From Eleusine coracana subsp. coracana (Eukaryota; Streptophyta; Magnoliopsida; Poales; Poaceae): DNA of 64,000 nt. This document shows, piece after piece, positions 56,287 through 64,000 of this stretch. A program made the translations under genes and the position numbers. Numbering within the stretch: position 1 is the first letter of the stretch; each line of letters begins with the position of its first letter. A model generated the notes under the pieces. The model ran no database searches. It worked only from the letters and a program-made list of their open reading frames with translations, and had not been told where the DNA came from. The stretch covers positions 22,045,807 through 22,109,806 of the forward strand of contig CM064429.1 in the NCBI GenBank assembly GCA_032690845.1. The letters are read 5' to 3'.

Positions 56287-57168
56287 GGGGGTGTTTGGCG
56301 TGGCTCCAGAGCCGAGCTCTAGCTGGAAGCGGATCAGAGCCAGCCAAACACCTCAGCTCCAGAAATTTTTGGAGCAGCCAACTCTCAGGAGTTTGAGGAG
56401 CTCCAGTTCATTTTTTCATAGCACCTCAAACCCAGCTCTGAAGACTAGGAAAACATGGAGTTGCATGAAATTACCCACATTGCCACTGCCTACATAAAAA
56501 ACGGTTCGTTCTTCTTTCTCATTCGCTCCTCTCTCTTCGCGTCGGCACTCCTCCCCGCTGTTCCTCCGCCGGGGCTCCTCTCTCTCCATCCTGGCACTCC
56601 TCCCCATTGTTCCTCCGGCGGGGCTCCTCCCCCCCCCCCCCTCCCCCACGTCGGCCCTCCTCCCTACCGCGCCCGCGCCGAGCCTCCTTCCCACCCTCCG
56701 CACTAGGCCTCCTCCCCGCCGTTCCCCCGCCAGTCCGCTCCGCCGCGCCTTGCACCAACGCGCATCCCAGATCTTTTCTCCCCAACGACGCTGTCGCGAC
56801 AGCCATCCAGCGAGCTCGCCTTGATTCGCGCCGCTAGAGCTGGAGGTGGCGAATCGAGGCGGACCGGTTCCTCCGCCGTCGACAACCTCGCCTTGTTTTG
56901 CGCCGCCGCGGTGGATTCACGCCACCTCGCTCGATTCACGCCTCCTCGATTCGCGCCATCGCAGTGGGCAGCCCGCTCCGCTAAGGCTTCGATTTGCGCC
57001 GCCCGGTGAAGATGGGAGAGAAGGCGTATTGTCTATTTTACGTGTTTGACCATGTTTTTATGGAGCTGAGGTATTTGGCATGGCTCGACTCCATAGTGGA
57101 GCAGCTCCACACTGGAGTTTTGGAGTGGAGCTGCTCCACTGTGGAGTGGAGCCATACCAAACACGCCC
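56287..57168. mobile_element. PIF/Harbinger (Tourist)-like element with GC-rich interior
   Basis: Left end GGGGGTGTTTGGCGTGGCTC; right end reversed GGGCGTGTTTGGTATGGCTC; both flanked by TTA (56284-56286 and 57169-57171), the 3-bp duplication typical of this superfamily. Subterminal inverted text based on GGAGCAGCTCCAC / TGTGGAGTGGAGC lies at the right. The 882-bp interior has no transposase; 56510-57005 is a GC-rich, codon-like stretch that may be captured host sequence. It is about 2 kb upstream of the ERF gene. Confidence 0.75.
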
Positions 57169-57171
57169 TTA

Positions 57172-59334
57172 ATGCGCTGCTTGTGGTGGACTCATAAATC
57201 TTTAGCACTTGATCATAGTACACATTTTTCTTTTTTGAGTGAATATAGCGAGGGAGGCCCCTGCTGTAATCTAAAGTACATGATAGTTTTGAGAAAATAT
57301 TTTACTCAGGAGAAGTAAATAATCAAAGATAAAGTGAGGAACTATATAGTTTACATTTTAGTAGCAGTTTTCTACTCAAATAATAATATTTTATAGATCA
57401 TTAGAAAAGGGAACAGTAACTCTTATGCTTTTCTGAAGGCTGCAAATGTCTCTATAGTCTTGCAGCCACAAAACAAAATAGGTTGTGTTTGTAATCTCTC
57501 TAAGCTTCTAAATGAAAATGGCCTGCTGCAACTACAAATTTCCCTATGCTACACATGCTCCGTGAAGCCTTGATTTATTTCACATTTACTCATCTTCCAT
57601 GAAACAAAGAAATTTATAGTAGAAGCATATATATACATGCTCAGTGAAGCCCTACTTTGATTCTTCTGCAAACGAGCCAAACAAAGACCTGTCTTCTAAT
57701 TCAGGTTTAGATGCAAAAATCACATGATGCTGCAGTGTGAAAATTTAATATGCCTATACTGAATGCCATGAGCAGCTGAGTTCTATTGGAAGAATCAGAT
57801 GTGATCTTGCCTGATTGTTTATGTTGATAAGAAATTAGCCAACAAAATGGAAGCTTGATACGTTGTTGAAATAATATTTTTCTCTTTCTGGCTAGAGACA
57901 TTTTTATAGTTCTTAATATTGGAGTTTATTAATGTTGATAGGAAATTAGCAATATAAGAAAAATGATTGGCTCGAAGAGCAAACAAATGGTCACATGTTA
58001 TATATACTAGGAGCTATATGATTTATGGGTTGTAAAAGTTTTTCTCCTAGCTCTTTACTTGAGTGGTCTGTATATTCTTAAACTTTACTTGTCTTTCCAA
58101 GTTGTTAGTACCGACATGTCTAATTCTATCGGGTGTATGATTACTTTCACTAATTTGAACATGTCCATTCACTTTATTAATTTTTTTTTTTTGGCAGAAT
58201 TTGTTCTCTTTCTTGAGGTATTTACCTCTTCAATATTGAGGGTCATGTACAAACATGTATGTAACTCGAATAATTTAGTAGTCAAAGAAAACCCATCATT
58301 GCTGTTGTTAGCTCTCATGTATTTCTCAACATTTATAAATGTGTAAATCAAACCAGTTTACCAAGAAACAATTATAGTTATCAAACAAAATTGTTATATA
58401 CTTTTGTTTCATTTATCTCTGAACCTGCCTTTTGAAAAATAAAACCCTATAGGATGGAAGTTTGGATGTCATTTCAGTTGTACACTCTGAATAACATGTC
58501 ATGTGGAATGAATGGGGTTCGATGTGTGTGAACTTCTGTATGTCAAGTAATGAGACTTCAGTTTTTCATCACAGTCATACGTGGTTTCGTTTCATATAAT
58601 AATTTTTGTAGAGTGAAATGAAGGTATAGAGAGGGCGAAGAAAGACCTTTATTTTGTCAACTGTTTCATTTAAATAGAGTTTAACCATATAATATATATA
58701 TTCTCATTATCTTTGATGTTATGTAATTTTTTTAATGAAATGATTTCACCTGTGTGGCAGCCTTATTATGAAGAAAGTGTCTAAAAAAAGAAATATAGAT
58801 GATTAGTTGTGCATTTGTCAACAAGGGTTGTCTGTCTATATTGTATAGATGAATAATCGTATATGCGTGTCGCATGTGTAAAAAACTAGTGCATGAAAGA
58901 ATATCAGCATAGTTTTTATAGAACAGCAGATATATATACAAGCGAATTTTAGAAGAACTCGATCCGTCGAATGAATAATAAAGTCCCTGTATAGAACTTT
59001 TACTGTCCAGTCAAGGTTGATCCAATCATATATAGGATGTGGAGATTGTCATTTATGTGGTGCTGTTAACAAGGGTGCGTCGCGCGGCCCACCCGCAGGA
59101 AGGTCGGAGGCAGCATCCGATACAACAATACAAGGGCCATAAGTGACGCTGACGCCACCATCTTTTGTCGTATCTAGCCGCCCTACGTCAGCCCTGTCCT
59201 ACGTTCCGACAACGCCCTATCTTTCCCGTTAAAAGTGACAGCCATGGTTGTCCCCACATTTCAGAACCTGCCCCGAGCCCACCCGAACGGTCCAGGTACG
59301 TTGAAAATTCGCGTAACCCGAACCTCTTCCCGTC
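57172..59334. other. Upstream region of the ERF gene, no other gene seen
   Basis: AT-rich sequence to about 59040, then GC-rich from 59070 toward the promoter. Small frames are without motifs. No element ends were identified. Confidence 0.5.
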
Positions 59335-59342
59335 TATATAAA
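59335..59342 (+). promoter_or_regulatory. TATA box of the ERF gene
   Basis: TATATAAA, preceded by CTTCCCGTC, 89 bp upstream of the chosen ATG. The spacing gives a 5' UTR of roughly 55-60 nt if transcription starts about 30 bp downstream. Confidence 0.75.
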
Positions 59343-59423
59343 CAGTGCACATACGCCGACGCATCGCTGCTTAGATACAAATTGCAAATAATAAAGTCAA
59401 CAAGAGCACCGTTTCCAGTAGAA

Positions 59424-60092
59424 ATGGAGCATCAACAGCAGGGATATTTCCTGTACAGCAGCGAGTACACGGCCTCCGCCGCGGCGACCACGTCTTCGTC
59501 CTCCTCCTCCTCCGATTACCTGCCGTTCAGCACGGGCGGCGGCTGCGACGAGGTGCCCGCGCCCACGTCGACCGTCGCGCGGTGCGAGCGAGCGTCGCCG
59601 AGCAAGGAGGCCTTCATCGGTGTGCGGAGGCGTCCGTGGGGAAGGTTCGCAGCGGAGATCCGCGACTCGACGCGGAACGGCGCGCGGGTGTGGCTGGGCA
59701 CCTTCGAGAGCGCCGAGGCCGCCGCGATGGCCTACGACCAGGCGGCGCTGTCGGCGCGGGGCCCCGCCGCAGCGCTCAACTTCCCCGTAGAGCGCGTGCG
59801 GGAGTCGCTCCGTGCGCTCGCGCTGGGATCAGGCGCGGCGGCAACAGGCGGCGATGCCTCACCCGTGCTCGAGCTCAAGTCACGGCACTCCAAGAGGAAG
59901 CGGCGGAAGAAGTCAGAGATTATTGCCGCCGCGGCTGGGAACGACGGCGCTGTCCTCGGCAGGAGCAATAAGATGAAGAGCAAGACCAGCCTTGGCGCCG
60001 ACTACCTGAAGCAGCCGAACCGGTTCGTTGTGGAGCTGGAGGACCTCGGCGCCGACTACCTGGAGGAGCTTCTCAGGATCTCCGAGTGCTAG
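59424..60092 (+). CDS. AP2/ERF transcription factor, group IX (ERF1/ERF98-like)
   Basis: 222 residues, no intron. The ATG at 59424 is preferred over the in-frame upstream ATG at 59244, because that one lies 5' of the TATA box and reads into non-conserved text. Domains: Ser-rich N-terminus (about 15-35); one AP2 domain at 63-122 with the YRG part (IGVRRRPWGRFAAEIRD) and RAYD part (VWLGTFESAEAAAMAYD); Ala and Asp at the ERF-diagnostic positions (AAEIRD); basic nuclear-localisation run KRKRRKK (157-163); C-terminal EDLL-type activation motif (VELEDLGADYLEELL, 203-217). ERFs bind GCC boxes in promoters and, in this group, usually act in ethylene, jasmonate and defence responses. Intact and the only convincing host gene here; the target genes are not known from sequence. 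Confidence 0.93.
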   Translation: MEHQQQGYFLYSSEYTASAAATTSSSSSSSDYLPFSTGGGCDEVPAPTSTVARCERASPSKEAFIGVRRRPWGRFAAEIRDSTRNGARVWLGTFESAEAAAMAYDQAALSARGPAAALNFPVERVRESLRALALGSGAAATGGDASPVLELKSRHSKRKRRKKSEIIAAAAGNDGAVLGRSNKMKSKTSLGADYLKQPNRFVVELEDLGADYLEELLRISEC

Positions 60093-60847
60093 GTGATCAC
60101 TGCTCGCAGAATTCCATCCTCACTAGATAGCTTGCTGGGAGATCAATGCAATATCGGGGTTGCCTCCTAAATTGGATGCTGTGTATACGGTAAGGGCATG
60201 TCAGTTTTGGGGTGCTTTGGGATTCGTTGCAGATTCGAACTAAATCCCCAAAATATTACAAAAAGAAATAGTGTTTATCTAGACAGCACAAGACCTGTGT
60301 ATATATATCCCAAAAAAGAAACTGCGAGTTTGATCCAAGCGTAATACATCTGCTTCATATCTCTGCTGCTATCAATACCTCCACACGGCTAACACGAGGT
60401 ACTATTATTGTTGCGTATACTGGATATATGATATATATATAAAAAGAATGCACACAAGTGCCAAGTGAGCAATTTGCTGGCCTTTCTCTAACTCAAGGGT
60501 ATGCAGTGAGCTGGAGCAGTCGCTGGGCTAGGTCCCCTTACATGCCACCCCAGATTCATGCACCTTTCCCTTGCATGTGGTACACAATAGTCCCTGGATC
60601 TGTACTTATATAATCAAACATTGTAGCTTTTACACTTTTTAAACCCAAATTGCCAATATAAAATATGCATACATGGTGCCATCATTGGAATTGTATATCT
60701 TGTCCTCATCCTTCTTTCAGATACGAGAATAAGTTGCAGAGGAGCGAGTGTGAAATATCTGCATATTTTTTTGGGATCCGCCAATACATACAACATTGCA
60801 TCGCAAGAATATTCCATATAGTCATATAATATCTCAATAAGACAAAA
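60093..60847. other. ERF 3' flank
   Basis: AT-rich downstream region. No unambiguous AATAAA was chosen as poly(A) signal. The frame at 60614-61051 on the other strand crosses into the CACTA-like repeats and is not a gene. Confidence 0.5.
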
Positions 60848-61935
60848 CACTATAGGAAAACGGCTGGTTGCCCAGTGCCCACATCTTTGTCGAGTGCAAT
60901 TTATCGGGCACTTGACAAACAACTCGTTTGCCGAGTGTCCTTTAAGTAACACTCGGTAACATGTAACTTTTGTCGAGTGCCATGGTGAAAACACTCGGCA
61001 AACATGACACCGGCACTCAGCAAAGGTGGAAGACACAGCAAAGAGGCCCACGTGAGTCGACTGGCGCAGTTGACTGGCGGCAAATTAAACAATTGACAGT
61101 CGTCAGTCAACGGTGTTGGTCGGCTCATGTGTGCCTCATTGCCGAGTGTCAAACAGTGGACACTCGGCAAAAATTTTGTTTGCCGAGTGTTTTTATGGGA
61201 CACTTGGCAAGTGTTTTTTTTTTTGCTCTTCTGCCCTTGATTTTTTTTCCCCTCTACTCTTACACTATATGGTATTCAATGTTTGAAGTTGGTAAATTTG
61301 CCGATCTGTTTGCTATATTTAATTAGTTTATTTATTTAAATGTATTTTCTTGAATATGTTAAATTAGAACTACAAGTGGGTCAAATAATAGAATAAAGTG
61401 GATGGGAAGTTATTATTCATGTTAGTGCGTCCATGTCAGGTCGTATCAAGAAAATAAAAGGAAATTTTGCGCATCTTGTTCATGAAATATCACAACAATA
61501 GTGTGGTCAAATTGTATATAAATTTTTAAAAAATCAAACATAGTCAGAAAATTATGAGAATTATCATGCCATCATGATATCATATGTGAAGATTGAGGAA
61601 AAAGCTAGAGAAGTTTTCATACAATTTATCACGTACGATGCTCAGATATCGGAGAATAATCATATAGTTGAGAATGAGTTGTTAAGAATTCGAGTCAAAT
61701 GGATGTTCGAATTTGATGTTGACTTCAAATATTTTTATATAGGTATTAGATCATATAAAATGTGTCTCACAAAAATTTGGTTATCTTTCAAATGTATTTG
61801 AAATTTGTATTTTTCAAGTTCCAAAAAAAAATGTTTGCCGAGTATTTTTTGAAAACACTCAGTAAACTGTACATTTGCCGAGTGTCAAGCCCAGACACTC
61901 TGCAAACACGGTTCTTTGCCTACTGTCTTGGCCGA
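60848..61935 (+). mobile_element. Non-autonomous CACTA-like element, second copy of the 21.7-kb family
   Basis: Left end CACTATAGGAAAACGGC, then subterminal TTTGCCGAGTG/CACTCGGCAAA repeats (60885-61215 and 61830-61915). The AT-rich interior shares AATTAGAACTACAAGTG and ATAGTTGAGAATGAG with 21.9-22.4 kb, in the same orientation. No transposase. The right terminus is unclear near 61935. It lies 0.76 kb downstream of the ERF stop codon. Confidence 0.7.
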
Positions 61936-62754
61936 AAAGACCCTAAGTCTCTCTCTCTCTGTGCCCCCCGCTCCTACCGTCCTCGCCACCCACATCTCGT
62001 CCCCGCCCCCTCACCCCCCGCTGGCGCCTCGCCCCGCCTCCCCGTCCCTCGCACCCACCACCACTGCGCCTGCGCCCATGCCCCTGCACCCGATGCGCCA
62101 CCGTCTGGTGCCACCTCCCATGCCCCTAGACGCCAGCCTCGTGCCCCTGCCCTAGTTGCCACACCCGCGCCTGCCCCAACCGGCCCCACGCCCCGGCCTT
62201 GAGCCTAGCGTTGCGGCCTTGTACCCCTGCCAGTCACCCCGAGCCCTCGGCCCTGACCTCGCGGCCCCGCACCCCGTGCCCTAGCCTCGACCCTGTGTAG
62301 AGCCTTCGACCTTGACATCGCACCCCGGCGTCGACCCCTACCCATCTCGATCGTCCCGATGCCCACCCCGAGCTTGACTCCAGTAGAGGACATGTATGTA
62401 GATGCCCGGCCATCGTGCCGTTGTTTTTCTTGTAGGTTTCAGTAACCTAACCGTTCATGAGAGGTGCCTCCAAAATTTGGATTGATAGTATTTTTTCTTC
62501 TTTTTTGGAGGGATCGGCAAGGTGAGGCATAGAAGACCCTTGTGACCGTCCTTGACATGTCACTTTGCTGGATAGCAAGATGAGGCAAAAAGAACCTCTT
62601 TCTGTTCATATTTGTAGGTCACGTAATCTAATTAAACGTCTCCCAATCAAAAGAGATATGTTTGTAAATATGTAGATCTTTACATATCTCTAACCGTATC
62701 TACTTCGAATTGTCCTCATTTTTTGGAACAACATGAGGATGTGTAGATGAGTTA
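61936..62754. other. CT/C-rich region then mixed sequence
   Basis: 61950-62390 is pyrimidine-rich (a CTCTCTCT run, then CCC-rich text) and translates to Pro/Ala/His-rich low-complexity in several frames, none supported. 62440-62750 is ordinary mixed sequence. It may belong to the neighbouring CACTA-like element's interior or be captured sequence; not resolved. Confidence 0.35.
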
Positions 62755-64000
62755 GTTTCTATACCACCCTATATTTTGCAATTTCTAAAAATGCCAATTA
62801 TTAACATTTAAGCAAATAGTTAAATAGCCTAGGACGTATTAATTTTCTAAAATAATTAATTAACTTGTTGCATTTGCATAGCATGTCATTGTCCATGTAG
62901 AATTTATTTGCATTGTGCATTTAGTTTAATTACTACAAAGTTACCACGAAATAGGAATAGAAATTAGCAAAAGAATTAGAAAAGGAAAAGAAAACAGAAA
63001 ACCAGAACTTAGGCCCAAATCCCTCATTCTAGCCCACCCGAAGCCCTCCTCTCTTTCCTCCCCACTCCCCCTCCCGGCCCAGCCAGCCCACGAAGCCGGC
63101 AGCCCAGCCAGCCTGCGCAGAAGGCGCTCCGCTCAAAAACCCACCACCCTATCCCCCCTGTCTCTCTCTCTCTCTCTCTGACAAGTGGGCCCGCCCTATC
63201 ATCGCCTTCCTCCCGCAATCCCCACCACCTGCCCTTCCTCTGCCTTCCCCGTTTCAAATCCCGCCCTGCGACCCCCCGACACCACGTGCGTGATCGCCGC
63301 GACCCTACGCGCCGCCTTCCTTGTTTTCCCATAATTTTCCTGTGCCGCCGCCGGCGAATTTTTGGAATGCGAGCGCCTCCACCGGCCTCTGCTCCCCGAT
63401 GTTGCGTGCAGCCCTAGCCCATCTCCCTCCCTATAAATTCGACCCCCGAGGACCCCCAGCCCCCATCCTAACTACGCTTGAGCCTGTCTCCCTCTCGGCA
63501 CCGCTCTAGCGCCACCGCGCGCGAGTTCTTCCCCGTCGCCGGTAAGCTCCGCCGCCACCACCAATTCCTCCCCTCTGACGCATCTCGGTCTAGTTTGACC
63601 CATCGCCGTGCATCGCAGGTGCTCGAGGACCACTGTGAGCTCATCCCGGCCACCTCCCGTCGATGCAAGCGCCTTCCCCGACGACCTCGAGCCGCCACTT
63701 ACCGCCGCGAGCCCTCTCCAACTCTCTGACCCCCGCCGCGATCCCCTCGGTGAGACCCCCATGTTTCCCTCTCCCTTTTGAGCCCCTCTTTGCCTTTATT
63801 CAGCCACTAGAGCGCCGCCTCCGGCGAGCTCTGCCGCGCTGGCCGTTGGATCTCGATCCAACGCACCATGGACCGGTAGACCACGGGTCCATAGAACCTT
63901 AGACCCAGTCTATAGCCCTTTTTAGTTTTAAATTAATTTAATTAATTCCTGGTTAATGTTAGGATTTTGCATTTAGGCCCCTTCGCTTAGATTAAATTAG
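62755..64000 (+). repeat. LTR-like sequence related to the 3.1-kb solo LTR, runs off the window
   Basis: The layout matches the reverse of 22690-25833: an AT-rich start, a purine-rich stretch at 62950-63000, AGGCCCAAATCC and C-rich text, a CT run with GACAAGTGGGCCCG, then CCTATAAATTCGACCCC (TATA at 63433). The start near 62759 (CTATACCACCCTATATTTTG) resembles a damaged TGTAACACCCTA end. The downstream end is outside the window. Probably a Tekay-type LTR in plus orientation. Confidence 0.5.

Noticed and set aside
59235..59423. Upstream in-frame extension of the ERF protein
   Set aside because: Crosses the TATA box and is not like ERF N-termini; the ATG at 59424 is preferred.
59582..59971. 129-residue alternate frame over the ERF gene
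   Set aside because: Arg/Gly-rich shadow of the GC-rich AP2 coding sequence.
61762..62202. Pro/Ala-rich 146-residue frame
   Set aside because: C-rich low-complexity sequence joined to CACTA-like subterminal repeats.

Overview
The window looks like a grass (Poaceae, probably panicoid) nuclear genome stretch that is almost entirely nested transposable elements, with one convincing host gene. Clues are the grass-type LTR retrotransposon families, CACTA elements carrying TNP2, DUF4216 and Ulp1-like domains, hAT and PIF/Harbinger-like elements, GT-AG introns and a GC-rich intronless ERF gene. Species was not determined.

Layout. 1-1266: pieces of Athila/Tat-type LTRs. 1267-20603: a decayed minus-strand Sirevirus-like Ty1/copia element. 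It is split by (a) a 12-kb tandem Ty3/gypsy composite at 4448-16469, arranged LTR-internal-LTR-internal-LTR and flanked by one ATAAA duplication, and (b) a 1.2-kb solo LTR at 17562-18778. 21715-25925: a CACTA-like fragment holding a 3.1-kb solo LTR (duplication GACAC). 28159-28510: a 5'-truncated LINE tail. 29250-30766: a small hAT-like element (duplication ACCCATAT) holding a solo LTR of the same gypsy family (duplication TACAT). 33377-44508: a CACTA element with TNP2, DUF4218, DUF4216 and a Ulp1-like gene, broken by a 5'-truncated third copy of the gypsy element at 37765-42585. About 45130-52112: a minus-strand Athila-like element with gag, protease and a 3' ORF but no RT or integrase. 56287-57168: a PIF/Harbinger-like element with a GC-rich interior. 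59335-60092: an ERF transcription factor gene with TATA box. 60848-61935: a second copy of the CACTA-like family seen at 21.7 kb. 62755-64000: LTR-like sequence, related to the 3.1-kb solo LTR, running off the window.

How the parts relate. One gypsy family, probably the CRM clade of chromoviruses, accounts for five LTRs (three in the tandem composite, one solo, one on the third copy) and three internal regions. Its polyprotein frame runs about 69 codons into the 3' LTR. All three polyprotein copies are crippled: nonsense codons in the two tandem copies, loss of the 5' end in the third.

The strongest unexplained signal is a set of paired 16-bp palindromes related to TGCGCCGATCGGCGCA, spaced 20-22 bp centre to centre. 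They are scattered through the LTR, coding and noncoding parts of the Athila-like element. They resemble, in layout only, the palindromes in the LTR of the unrelated copia element in this same window.

Limits. All family calls rest on motifs and layout read by eye; no database search was run. Boundaries with a target-site duplication should be good to 1-2 bp. Other boundaries are approximate.
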